A stretch of 64,000 nucleotides of DNA from the NCBI GenBank assembly GCA_051867655.1, contig JBJDYV010000104.1, forward strand, positions 124,001 through 188,000, written 5' to 3'. Below, piece by piece: positions 41,842 through 50,035 of this stretch. The position numbers were made by a program, and so were the translations under genes. Positions within the stretch are counted from its first letter, which is position 1, and each line of letters begins with the position of its first letter. The notes below the pieces were generated by a model. That model ran no database searches, was not told where the DNA came from, and saw only the letters and a list, made by a program, of their open reading frames with translations. This DNA is from JAJPXI01 sp051867655 (GTDB lineage: Bacteria; Bacillota; Clostridia; Oscillospirales; Oscillospiraceae).

Positions 41842-41888
41842 AAAAACACGGGGACGTCGGAACCACTCCGACTCCCCGTGTTATTTTT
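41842..41888. terminator. Bidirectional terminator
   Basis: AACACGGGGA...TCCCCGTGTT with an inner GTCGGA/TCCGAC stem, then ATTTTT. It ends the ABC operon and the converging XRE gene, overlapping the latter's last codons. Confidence 0.8.
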
Positions 41889-42087
41889 CATCCGGCCTGT
41901 ATTCCACAATGTCGTCCAGCGTGCAGTCGAGAATTCTGCAAAGGGCATCCAGTGTGTTTGTGGACACCGATTCCCCGGCTTTCAGGCGCCGGATGGTGGA
42001 ACTGCTGATGCCGCCCTTGACCTGCAGCGTGTAAGTCGTCGCGCGGCGCTTTTCCATGGTCGCCCACAACGGAGCGTACGAAATCAT
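41881..42087 (-). CDS. XRE/Cro-type small regulator
   Basis: A 68-residue helix-turn-helix protein (MISYAPLWATMEKRRATTY; STIRRLKAGESVSTNTLDAL; DCTLDDIVEY). ATG 42087 follows AAAGGAGGTGCCGGG; the ATG at 42123 lies in the dyad region. It is divergent from a second XRE gene, with a perfect 12-base dyad between. Confidence 0.87.
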   Translation of the reverse strand: MISYAPLWATMEKRRATTYTLQVKGGISSSTIRRLKAGESVSTNTLDALCRILDCTLDDIVEYRPDEK

Positions 42088-42123
42088 CCCGGCACCTCCT
42101 TTTTTCTCTTGCTTTCTTTCCAT

Positions 42124-42160
42124 TATTGCCTATAATAAAGAGAAAGCGTTATAGGCAATA
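42124..42160. promoter_or_regulatory. Operator dyad between two XRE genes
   Basis: TATTGCCTATAA and TTATAGGCAATA, perfect inverted arms around 13 bases. Confidence 0.75.
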
Positions 42161-42195
42161 TTGCTCATATAGTTAAAAAAGGAAGGTGGAAGCGG

Positions 42196-42426
42196 ATGAC
42201 ACACGAAGAAAAGCTGTTGGCACTCTGTGCAAACATACGGTACCTGCGCCGCACACACGGATTGTCCAAAAGAAAGATGGCGGGCATCCTCGGGGTCGGC
42301 GTCAATACCATTACAGCACTGGAAAACGACATCGTCCCGCGGCGGCTGGGCAGCTCTGCTTTGGTCCGTGCAAGCCAGTATTTTATGCTCCGGACCAATG
42401 AGCTGTTCTCCCCCATGGAAAAATAG
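42196..42426 (+). CDS. XRE family regulator
   Basis: A 76-residue helix-turn-helix protein (IRYLRRTHGLSKRKMAGILG; VGVNTITALENDIVPRRLG). ATG follows AAGGAAGGTGGAAGCGG. It is divergent from the other XRE gene and 50 bases upstream of the B12-riboswitch promoter, but no direct link to the riboswitch operon is visible. Confidence 0.83.
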   Translation: MTHEEKLLALCANIRYLRRTHGLSKRKMAGILGVGVNTITALENDIVPRRLGSSALVRASQYFMLRTNELFSPMEK

Positions 42427-42476
42427 GACTGTGCCTCAAACGGGGCATTTGCGCGGGTTTTTACCCGAAAAAAGGA

Positions 42477-42505
42477 TTGCAATTGCGCTTTTCGCGTGCT
42501 ACAAT
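42477..42505 (+). promoter_or_regulatory. Promoter of the cobalamin-riboswitch operon
   Basis: TTGCAA (42477-42482), 17-base spacer, TACAAT (42500-42505). Confidence 0.7.
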
Positions 42506-42528
42506 GTTCCCACAATTAAATAAGAAGC

Positions 42529-42712
42529 GACCGGTGCCGTTCTTTTTCCGGAGAACGGGTAATAGGGAAACAGGTGAAAGGCCTGTACGATCTCGTCACT
42601 GTATGTAACGAGCGCGCCGCCATGAATGTCACTGACGAAAGTTGGGAAGGCGGCGGTGCGTGATGACTTACGAGCCAGGAAACCTGCCGGCCGCTGGTAC
42701 AGGAGCAGCGCG
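42529..42712 (+). ncRNA. Cobalamin (B12) riboswitch
   Basis: The conserved elements appear in order: ACCGGTGCC near the 5' end, AATAGGGAAACAGGTGAAAG with TCACTGTA (42571-42605), and the B12-box-like GAGCCAGGAAACCTGCCGG (42672-42690). It precedes an intrinsic terminator and the SLH-CbiK gene, so B12 should lower expression of the whole operon. Confidence 0.9.
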
Positions 42713-42790
42713 TTTTGTTCCGGATCACGAGGAATTGATTTGTACCGTCTTCCGATCGGGCTTCGCCCGGCATTATAGGGAAATTTTCCG

Positions 42791-42823
42791 CGTGGTCATC
42801 AGTTTGATGACCACGTTTTTTTC
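42791..42823 (+). terminator. Riboswitch expression-platform terminator
   Basis: CGTGGTCATC pairs with GATGACCACG, followed by seven T residues. It lies between the aptamer and the operon. Confidence 0.88.
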
Positions 42824-42925
42824 CGCTCGCCCCTGTACCTGACTGTGCTGGTGTAACCTTACTCATACATCAGGGGAATGATGCGGACGCCTCATTTCAC
42901 GACATTTTGAAGGAGGAAACTTACC

Positions 42926-44761
42926 ATGAAAGCAAAAAAACTGCTGGCCCTGCTGATGACGCTGGCAATGGCCTTCAGCCTGGCTGTGCCGGCCTTTGCG
43001 GCGGATTCGGATACGGCCGGCCATTGGGCGCAAGAGTACATTGACCGGGTCGTGGAGCTGGGGCTGATCGACGGCAAAACCGACGGTACCTTTGCTCCCG
43101 ACGCCAGCATGACGCGCGCGGATCTGGCCGTCGCCCTGTACCGTCTGGCCGGCTCCCCCGCTCTGGCTGCCGGCACGCAGAACCCCTTCACCGACGTGGC
43201 GGATAACGCCCCGTACCGGGACGCCGTTCTCTGGGCGTACGGCAAGGGCATCCTCGCCAGCCGGACCGCCGACACCATTGCCCCCACGGAGGGCATGGAG
43301 CGCCAGGAGATGGCAAGCATGATGAACCTCTTTGCCGCCGACGCGGTGGGCCAGGCGAAGCTGGCGTCCCGCGAGGATGTGATGTCGGCTTTTCCGGACG
43401 CTGCCAGCGTCTCCGACTGGGCCAAGGATGCGATGAACTGGGCGGCTGCCAGTGAGTACATCATCGGCGCCGACGGCAAGCTGATGCCCCAGGGCACCGT
43501 TTCCCGCGCGCAGGCGGCTGCCATCCTGTGCCGCTACCTGGATGACGCCGGCACGGGCGACGCCTCCCTGGACAAGGCCCGCAACGAGGACGGCATCGGT
43601 GAGAATGAGCTGCTGGTGGTCAGCTTCGGCACCAGCTTCAACGACAGCCGCCGCCTGACCATCGGCGCCATTGAGGACGCCCTGGAGGCGGCCTTCCCGG
43701 AGTATTCCGTGCGCCGCGGCTTCACCTCCAACATCATCATTGAGCATGTGGTCCGCCGGGACGGCGAGGTCATCGACGACGTGACGGAAGCTCTGGACCG
43801 GGCCGTGGCCAACGGCGTGAAGAACCTTCTGGTGCAGCCCACCCACCTGATGAACGGCTTTGAGTACGGCGATCTGGTGAAGGAGCTGCAAAGCCGGAAG
43901 GACGATTTTGAGACCATCCGGATCGGCGCGCCCCTGCTGACCACCGACGCGGACTATCAGACCGTGGCCGAGGCCCTGGTCGCCGCCACCGCCTCCTATG
44001 ACGACGGCAAGACTGCCATCTGCTTCATGGGCCACGGCACCGAGGCCGCCTCCAACGGCGTGTACGCCAAGATGCAGCAGGTCCTGACCGACGGCGGCCA
44101 CACCAACTACTTTGTCGGCACTGTGGAGGCCTCCCCCTCCGTGGACGACGTGCTGAAGATGGTCCAGGACGGCGGCTATGAGAAGGTCGTCCTGCGTCCC
44201 ATGATGATCGTGGCCGGCGACCACGCCAACAACGACATGGCCGGCGACGAGGAGGACTCCTGGAAGTCCACCTTTGAGGCCGCGGGCTATGAGGTGGAGT
44301 GCCTCGTGAACGGCATGGGCGAGCTGGAGGGCATTCAGCAGCTGCTGGTGGCCCACGCCAAGGAAGCCCTGCCTCTGGATGAGACCGGCATCGCGGTCGA
44401 GCCCAATCCCGGCGCGTCCCGGGAGCTGGCGGACGGCACCTACACCATCAGCGTGACCAGCGACTCCTCCATGTTCCGGGTGACGGCCTGCGAGCTGACC
44501 GTGTCCGACGGGACCATGACCGCTGTTCTGACTCTCAGCGGCACCAGCTATGACAAGCTGTTCGTGGGCACCAAGGAGCAGGCCGAAGCCGCCTCGGATG
44601 GCTTTGTGGACTTCGTGGAAAACGCCGAGGGCGCGTACACCTACACCGTCCCCGTCGCCGCGCTGGACACCGTTCTCCCGTTTGCCGCTCACAGCACCAA
44701 GAGCGGGAACTGGTTTGACCGGGGCCTGACCTTTGAATCCGCCACCGCAGTGGCAAAATAA
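42926..44761 (+). CDS. Secreted SLH-anchored CbiK-type chelatase fusion
   Basis: A 611-residue multidomain protein. Signal peptide: residues about 1-27 (ending PAFAAD). Three SLH-like wall-anchoring repeats: about 30-205 (HWAQEYIDRVVELGLIDG; NPFTDVADNAPYRDAVLW; AFPDAASVSDWAKDAMNW). CbiK/CbiX-type chelatase: about 228-485, starting NELLVVSFGTSFNDSRR. Active-site histidines are kept: His370 (FMGHGTE) and His433 (AGDHANNDMAGD). A C-terminal domain of about 115 residues is shared with the next gene. CbiK normally puts cobalt into sirohydrochlorin in the cytoplasm; this one is exported. It is the first gene after the B12 riboswitch. Confidence 0.9.
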   Translation: MKAKKLLALLMTLAMAFSLAVPAFAADSDTAGHWAQEYIDRVVELGLIDGKTDGTFAPDASMTRADLAVALYRLAGSPALAAGTQNPFTDVADNAPYRDAVLWAYGKGILASRTADTIAPTEGMERQEMASMMNLFAADAVGQAKLASREDVMSAFPDAASVSDWAKDAMNWAAASEYIIGADGKLMPQGTVSRAQAAAILCRYLDDAGTGDASLDKARNEDGIGENELLVVSFGTSFNDSRRLTIGAIEDALEAAFPEYSVRRGFTSNIIIEHVVRRDGEVIDDVTEALDRAVANGVKNLLVQPTHLMNGFEYGDLVKELQSRKDDFETIRIGAPLLTTDADYQTVAEALVAATASYDDGKTAICFMGHGTEAASNGVYAKMQQVLTDGGHTNYFVGTVEASPSVDDVLKMVQDGGYEKVVLRPMMIVAGDHANNDMAGDEEDSWKSTFEAAGYEVECLVNGMGELEGIQQLLVAHAKEALPLDETGIAVEPNPGASRELADGTYTISVTSDSSMFRVTACELTVSDGTMTAVLTLSGTSYDKLFVGTKEQAEAASDGFVDFVENAEGAYTYTVPVAALDTVLPFAAHSTKSGNWFDRGLTFESATAVAK

Positions 44762-44785
44762 GCTGTTTTTGCGCTTTCAGCAGAC

Positions 44786-44815
44786 ACATACCGTGGGAGG
44801 ACTCCCGCGGTATGT
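44786..44815 (+). other. Intergenic hairpin within the operon
   Basis: ACATACCGTGGGAG pairs with CTCCCGCGGTATGT. The following GTCGTTTTT is a weak terminator tail, so partial termination or mRNA processing is possible. Confidence 0.45.
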
Positions 44816-44872
44816 TGTCGTTTTTCAAACCGGGATCACGGTTCCCCGGTGGACAGAAGGAGGACTGCATAC

Positions 44873-45610
44873 ATGAAACGAAATTGGAGACCCGCCCGGC
44901 TGGCGCTGCTGGCCGCGCTGGTGCTGATGCTGACCCTGCCGGCCGGATGCGCCGGGGAAAGCGGCGCGGGCCAGCCGTCTGACGGCGCCGCCGTCAGCGG
45001 GGAGCAGGAGCCCACCCCCGCCCTGTCCGGGGACAGTGCGGAAGAGACGGGCGAGACGGCAGAACCGGAAAGCGCGGGGGCTGAATCCGCCGCGCCGGAG
45101 GAGCCGACGCAGGAAACGGCCGAGCCGGAGGAGACGGCGCAGGAAGCGGTCCAGCCGGAAGAGATCGCGCAGAGTGAGCCGCCGCAGGAGACGGCCGCGC
45201 AGGAGAACACAAAACCGGCGGAGACCACCCCTGCCGCTCCGGAGGCGACCGCTCCCGCCGCTCCGGAGGAGACCGCCCCCGCCTCCCTGAAGGATGGGAC
45301 CTACACCGTCGCCGTCACCCTGTCCGGCGGCTCCGGCAAGGCCAAGGTGGCGTCCCCCGCCGCCCTGCGGGTGGAAAACGGCGTGGTCTGGGCCACCATC
45401 ACCTGGAGCAGCTCCAACTACGACTACATGAAGGTGAACGGAGAGAAGTACCTCCCTCTGACCATGGAGGGCGGCTCCGTGTTCGAGATCCCCGTGGCCG
45501 GCTTTGACTGTGACCTGCCCGTCGTGGCAGACACCACCGCCATGAGCACCCCCCACGAGATCGAATACACCCTGCACTTCGACTCCGCCACCATCCAGAG
45601 TGCGCCATGA
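44873..45610 (+). CDS. Lipoprotein sharing the CbiK-fusion C-terminal domain
   Basis: A 245-residue lipoprotein: lipobox LPAGC near residue 24, then a Glu/Pro/Ala-rich linker of about 115 residues, then a beta-rich domain (about 140-245). This domain has DGTYTVAVTLSGGSGKAKV, SSSNYDYMKVNGEKYLPL and FEIPVAGFDCDLPV, parallel to the C-terminus of the SLH-CbiK protein. The pattern recalls NEAT-like ligand-binding domains but the match is not certain. It may capture a tetrapyrrole or pass it to the ABC importer. ATG follows AAGGAGG. Confidence 0.8.
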   Translation: MKRNWRPARLALLAALVLMLTLPAGCAGESGAGQPSDGAAVSGEQEPTPALSGDSAEETGETAEPESAGAESAAPEEPTQETAEPEETAQEAVQPEEIAQSEPPQETAAQENTKPAETTPAAPEATAPAAPEETAPASLKDGTYTVAVTLSGGSGKAKVASPAALRVENGVVWATITWSSSNYDYMKVNGEKYLPLTMEGGSVFEIPVAGFDCDLPVVADTTAMSTPHEIEYTLHFDSATIQSAP

Positions 45611-46794
45611 GCCGCCTGAAGAACCGGCCGGCCCGGCTTTTCGCCCTGCTGCTGGCCCTGCTGACCCTGTGCGCCTGCGCCCCCCAGGCCGCCCCGGAGC
45701 CGTCTGAAAGCACCCAGCCGTCGCCCGCGGCGGTGCAGGACGTGACCTGGGACACGCTGGAGTTTGACCGCAGCATGGAGCTGCTGTACGCCGAGCAGTT
45801 CTCCGTGGACTACTATCAGGGCGGCTACAAGAAGATCACCATCGCGGGCACCGACGAATTTCTGGTGGTGCCGGAGGGGGCGCAGGTTCCCACCGGTCTG
45901 CCCAAGGAGATCACCGTGCTGCAGCAGCCCCTGGACCGCATCTACCTGGTGGCCACCGCCACCATGGACCTGTTCCGGGAGCTGGACGCCATCGACCACA
46001 TCCGCCTGTCCGGTCTGGACGCCGACGGCTGGTACATCGAGGAGGCCAAACAGGCCCTGGAGGACGGGCGCATCCTCTACGCGGGCAAGTACAGCGCCCC
46101 CGACTATGAGCGCATCCTGGACGAGAACTGCGACCTGTCGGTGCAGTCCACCATGATCTACCACACCCCGGAGGTCAAGGAGCAGCTGGAGCGGTTCGGC
46201 ATCCCCGTGCTGGTGGAGCGCTCCAGCTACGAAAGCCACCCCCTGGCCCGGATGGAGTGGATCAAGATGTTCGCCGCCCTGCTGAACAAGGAGGACGCGG
46301 CGGAGGCCTACTTTGACGAACAGATGGAGACCCTCGTCCCCATCCTGGAGCAGGAGAACACGGGCAAGACCGTGGCGTTCTTCTACGTCACCTCCGCCGG
46401 GGCGGTCAGCGTGCGCAAGTCCGGGGACTACATCGCCAAGGCCATCAACCTGGCCGGGGGCGTGTACGTCCCCCGGGACCTGTCCAGCGAGGAGAACGCC
46501 CTGTCCACCATGACCATTCAGATGGAGTCCTTCTACGCCGGGGCCCGGGACGCGGACGTGCTGATCTACAACAGCTCCATCGACGCGGAGCTGCAGACCA
46601 TCGACGACCTGCTGGCCAAGAGCGACCTGTTCAAGAACTTCAAGGCCGTGCAGGAGGGCAACGTCTGGTGCACCGGGAAGAACCTGTACCAGGAGAGCCT
46701 GGGCGTGGGCGACCTGATGGCGGACCTGAACGCCATCCTGACGGCGGACGATCTGGACAGCCTGGAGCTGACCTATCTGCACCGGCTGGCCTGA
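45607..46794 (+). CDS. BtuF/FepB-type ABC substrate-binding lipoprotein
   Basis: A 395-residue lipoprotein (lipobox LCAC) of the class III binding-protein fold with a rigid helix between two lobes. Blocks are DRIYLVATATMDLFRELDAI, HIRLSGLD and IPVLVERSSYESHPLARMEW. It overlaps the previous gene by ATGA. With permease and ATPase behind it and a B12 riboswitch in front, it probably binds a corrinoid, haem-like compound or metal complex. Confidence 0.88.
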   Translation: MSRLKNRPARLFALLLALLTLCACAPQAAPEPSESTQPSPAAVQDVTWDTLEFDRSMELLYAEQFSVDYYQGGYKKITIAGTDEFLVVPEGAQVPTGLPKEITVLQQPLDRIYLVATATMDLFRELDAIDHIRLSGLDADGWYIEEAKQALEDGRILYAGKYSAPDYERILDENCDLSVQSTMIYHTPEVKEQLERFGIPVLVERSSYESHPLARMEWIKMFAALLNKEDAAEAYFDEQMETLVPILEQENTGKTVAFFYVTSAGAVSVRKSGDYIAKAINLAGGVYVPRDLSSEENALSTMTIQMESFYAGARDADVLIYNSSIDAELQTIDDLLAKSDLFKNFKAVQEGNVWCTGKNLYQESLGVGDLMADLNAILTADDLDSLELTYLHRLA

Positions 46795-46796
46795 CG

Positions 46797-46891
46797 GCGG
46801 GCGGATATGGAATCCGCCCCTACGAACGGCGGCGGGCGGATGATATCCGCCCCTACAAACGGCGGTGGGCGGATACGGAATCCGCCCCTAC
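46797..46891. repeat. Tandem array of three REP-like palindromes
   Basis: Units at 46797-46823, 46832-46856 and 46865-46891, all in one orientation, each followed by an AACGG-type linker. Cores are GGGCGGATATGGAATCCGCC, GGGCGGATGATATCCGCC and GGGCGGATACGGAATCCGCC. It lies inside the operon between binding protein and permease. Confidence 0.9.
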
Positions 46892-46908
46892 AAACGGAGG
46901 TGTGAGAC

Positions 46909-47934
46909 ATGAAGAAAGCGACTGCCCGGTACTGCGCGGGCTTTGTCCTGCTGGCCGTGCTGCTGCTCGTGCTGCTGGTCTGGAACGTCATGGTGGGCAG
47001 CGTGCCCCTGTCCGTGGACGAGGTGCTGCGCACCCTGCTGGCCGGGCCGGTCAGCGGCGGGGATTACCACGCCGACATCGTGTGGAACATCCGCCTGCCC
47101 CGCATCCTGTCCGCCCTCATCCTGGGCGGCGCGCTGTCGGTCTCCGGCTTCCTGCTGCAGACCTTCTTCGCCAACCCCATCGCCGGGCCCTTCGTGCTGG
47201 GCATCTCCTCCGGGGCCAAGCTGGTGGTCTCCCTGGTCATGATCTTCCTGCTCAGCCGGGGCATCCTGTCCAACTCCCTGGTCATGATCGCCGCCGCCTT
47301 CGTGGGCTCCATGATCTCCACGGGCTTTATCCTGCTGATCTCCCAGCGGGTGAAGAAAATGTCCACCCTGGTCATCTGCGGCGTCATGATCGGCTACATC
47401 TGCTCCGCCGTGACCGATTTCGTGGTCACCTTCGCGGACGATTCCAACATCGTGAACCTGCACAACTGGTCCCTGGGCAGCTTTTCCGGCATCTCCTGGA
47501 GCAATGTGGGGGTCATGACGGCGGTGGTGGGCGCCGCCCTGGTGCTGACCTTCCTGCTGTCCAAGCCCATCGGCGCCTACCAGATGGGCGAGGTGTACGC
47601 CCAGAACATGGGCGTGAACATCAAGGCCTTCCGGGTGGCACTGATCCTGCTGTCCAGCATCCTGTCCGCCTGCGTCACCGCCTTTGCCGGGCCCATCTCC
47701 TTTGTGGGCATCGCCGTGCCCCATCTGGTCAAGAACCTGTTCCGCACGGCCAAGCCCATCCTGATCATCCCGGCCTGCTTCCTGGGGGGCGCGGTGTTCT
47801 GCCTGTTCTGCGACCTGATCGCCCGCACCGTCTTCGCCCCCACGGAGCTGAGCATCAGCTCCGTCACGGCGGTGTTCGGCGCGCCCATCGTGATCTATAT
47901 GATGATCTCCCGGCGCAGCGGCGCCGACTCGTAG
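46909..47934 (+). CDS. FecCD/BtuC-type ABC permease
   Basis: A 341-residue permease with about ten membrane segments. Family blocks are LPRILSALILGGALSVSGFLL, NPIAGPFVLGISSGA and GPISFVGIAVPHLVKNLFR. ATG follows AACGGAGGTGTGAGAC, a site created at the edge of the REP array. It forms the channel for the class III importer. Confidence 0.92.
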   Translation: MKKATARYCAGFVLLAVLLLVLLVWNVMVGSVPLSVDEVLRTLLAGPVSGGDYHADIVWNIRLPRILSALILGGALSVSGFLLQTFFANPIAGPFVLGISSGAKLVVSLVMIFLLSRGILSNSLVMIAAAFVGSMISTGFILLISQRVKKMSTLVICGVMIGYICSAVTDFVVTFADDSNIVNLHNWSLGSFSGISWSNVGVMTAVVGAALVLTFLLSKPIGAYQMGEVYAQNMGVNIKAFRVALILLSSILSACVTAFAGPISFVGIAVPHLVKNLFRTAKPILIIPACFLGGAVFCLFCDLIARTVFAPTELSISSVTAVFGAPIVIYMMISRRSGADS

Positions 47935-47944
47935 GAGAGAACCG

Positions 47945-49057
47945 ATGAACGATTCTTATGTGTACACCGACAACATGGCCGTGGGCTACGGCGGAAAGGC
48001 CCTGATCGAGCACATCGACCTGCACGTGCGCCGGGGGGAGATCCTGACCCTGATCGGCCCCAACGGCTCGGGCAAGTCCACCATTTTAAAGAGTCTCATC
48101 CGGCAGCTGAGCCTGATCCACGGCACGGTGTATCTGGACGGACAGGCCATGGCCCGGATGACCGAGCGTGAGGTGGCCCGCCGCCTGTCCGTGCTGATGA
48201 CCGAGCGCGTGCGCCCGGAGCTCATGACCTGCTGGGACGTGGTCAGCACCGGGCGCTACCCCTACACCGGGCGGCTGGGCATCCTGAACGAGGAGGACCG
48301 GGCGAAGGTGCGGGAATCCCTGGAGCTGGTCCACGCCCTGGAGCTGGCCGACCGGGACTTCTCCGCCGTCAGCGACGGGCAGCGCCAGCGTGTCCTGCTG
48401 GCCCGGGCCCTGTGCCAGGAGCCGGAGGTCATCGTGCTGGACGAGCCCACCTCCTTCCTGGACATCCGCCACAAGCTGGAGCTGCTGTCCATTCTGAAGG
48501 ACATGGTGCGCTCCCGGCAGCTGGCGGTCATCATGTCCCTGCATGAGCTGGATCTGGCCCAGAAGGTGTCCGACTTCGTCATCTGCGTCCACAACGACGC
48601 CATTGAACGGTACGGCCCCCCCGAGGAGATCTTCACCTCGGACTACATCATGGAGCTGTACGGCGCGGAGAAGGGCAGCTACAACGCCGACTTCGGCTGT
48701 CTGGAGCTGGAGCGCATCGACGGCGCGCCCCGTGTGTTCGTCATCGGCGGCGGGGGCAGCGGCATCCCGGTGTACCGTCGGCTCCAGCGGCAGGGCATTC
48801 CCTTCGCCGCGGGGGTGCTGCATGAAAACGATCTGGATTATGCGGTGGCAAAATCACTGTCAGTCGAGGTTGTTGCGGAGCGGCCCTTTGAGCCCATCAG
48901 TGACGAGGCCTTCGCCCGGGCCGCGGCGTGTCTGCGCTCCTGCGAACAGGTATTGTGCCCCCTGCAGACCTTCGGGGCCATGAACGGGCGCAACCGCGCC
49001 CTGCGGGAGCTGGCAAAGGAACTGGGAAAAACAGCCCCGCCGGAGAACGGAAAATGA
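47945..49057 (+). CDS. FecE/BtuD-type ABC ATPase with C-terminal extension
   Basis: A 370-residue ATPase: Walker A GPNGSGKS, signature VSDGQRQRV (Asp in place of the usual Gly), Walker B VIVLDEPTSFLD, switch His in MSLHELDLA. Family members are usually about 255-270 residues. The extra 110 residues (RVFVIGGGGSGIPVYRRLQR; QVLCPLQTFGAMN) look like a nucleotide-fold accessory domain, seen in some clostridial siderophore/corrinoid systems. It is the last gene before a terminator. Confidence 0.9.
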   Translation: MNDSYVYTDNMAVGYGGKALIEHIDLHVRRGEILTLIGPNGSGKSTILKSLIRQLSLIHGTVYLDGQAMARMTEREVARRLSVLMTERVRPELMTCWDVVSTGRYPYTGRLGILNEEDRAKVRESLELVHALELADRDFSAVSDGQRQRVLLARALCQEPEVIVLDEPTSFLDIRHKLELLSILKDMVRSRQLAVIMSLHELDLAQKVSDFVICVHNDAIERYGPPEEIFTSDYIMELYGAEKGSYNADFGCLELERIDGAPRVFVIGGGGSGIPVYRRLQRQGIPFAAGVLHENDLDYAVAKSLSVEVVAERPFEPISDEAFARAAACLRSCEQVLCPLQTFGAMNGRNRALRELAKELGKTAPPENGK

Positions 49058-49060
49058 ACG

Positions 49061-49099
49061 AAAGCCGAAAGCCCTGAATCGCGGGGCTTTCGGCTTTTG
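49061..49099 (+). terminator. Terminator of the B12-riboswitch operon
   Basis: AAAGCCGAAAGCCC pairs with GGGGCTTTCGGCTTT, followed by TGTTT. Confidence 0.82.
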
Positions 49100-49184
49100 T
49101 TTGGCCGGAGCAGCACCGGGCGCGTTGCAAACGGGAGCGGCGCATGGTATACTGTGTTTCAAATCATGGTTCGGAGGGATCCCG

Positions 49185-49772
49185 ATGAAAAAAATCACCG
49201 CCTTATTCCTGGCGCTGGTATTGACATGGAGTCTGACGGGCTGCGTCAGTCTTCTGGACGAAAAGGCCGTGTCCGCCATCGGCGGCGCCGACGGCCCCGC
49301 CGTTACCTTCCGGGGTGTTCCCGTGGATGAGGACGCGGACGGCGCCCCCTCCGACCATCCCGACGCCCCGGCCCCCCCGGAGGACGGCGGCCTCTCCCAG
49401 GACGGCGATGAAGCGCCCATCGAGGAGGACGGCTGGTACTACAGTGCCGAGGATGTGTCCCTGTACCTGGTCACCTACGGCTGCCTGCCCGACAACTTCA
49501 TCACCAAGGCCGAGGCCCGCGCTCTGGGCTGGGAGGGAGGCAGCGTGGAGGAATACGCCCCCGGCTATGCCATCGGCGGCGATGTGTTCGGCAACCGGGA
49601 GGGTCTTCTGCCCAAGGCCGAAGGGCGCACCTACTACGAGTGCGACATCGACACCAACGGATCCAGCAGCCGCGGCTCCCGCCGGATCTGCTTCTCGGAC
49701 GACGGGCTGATCTACTACACTGAGGATCACTACGAGAGCTTTACGCTGCTTTACGGGGAGGAAGGAGCATGA
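49185..49772 (+). CDS. Barnase-type ribonuclease lipoprotein
   Basis: A 195-residue protein with lipobox LTGC (Cys20), an acidic Pro/Asp-rich linker (about 40-85) and a barnase domain (about 90-193). Barnase blocks are YLVTYGCLPDNFITKAEARA, EEYAPGYAIGGDVFGNREG and TYYECDI, with catalytic Glu, the Arg pair in SRRICFS, and His in TEDHYESFTLLYG. Barnases are usually freely secreted, so a lipid anchor is unusual. Barstar follows with ATGA overlap. Confidence 0.93.
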   Translation: MKKITALFLALVLTWSLTGCVSLLDEKAVSAIGGADGPAVTFRGVPVDEDADGAPSDHPDAPAPPEDGGLSQDGDEAPIEEDGWYYSAEDVSLYLVTYGCLPDNFITKAEARALGWEGGSVEEYAPGYAIGGDVFGNREGLLPKAEGRTYYECDIDTNGSSSRGSRRICFSDDGLIYYTEDHYESFTLLYGEEGA

Positions 49773-50035
49773 CCATCGAACTGGACGGCCGCCGGATGAC
49801 CGACCGCGCGGCGGCCCACGACTATCTGAAGGAACGGCTGGACCTGCCCGACCGGTACGGGCGGAACCTGGACGCGCTGTACGACCTGCTGACCGAGCGC
49901 GGACAGCCCCTGCGCCTTGTGGTGCGCCATCAGGCGGAGATGCACGACCATCTGGGACATTATGCCGCGGCGCTGCTGGACACCCTGCGCGACGCGGCGG
50001 AGCACAACCCGGCGCTGGACGTGCTGGTCGAATAG
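49769..50035 (+). CDS. Barstar family ribonuclease inhibitor
   Basis: An 88-residue barstar with ELDGRRMTDRAAAHDYLKER and LPDRYGRNLDALYDLLTER. It should stay in the cytoplasm and neutralise the barnase domain before export. The start overlaps the barnase stop, so the two are cotranslated. Confidence 0.93.
   Translation: MTIELDGRRMTDRAAAHDYLKERLDLPDRYGRNLDALYDLLTERGQPLRLVVRHQAEMHDHLGHYAAALLDTLRDAAEHNPALDVLVE

Noticed and set aside
46797..46891. Possible CRISPR array in the three-unit repeat
   Set aside because: Units are palindromes that differ from each other with linkers of only eight bases, no unique spacers and no cas genes in the window.
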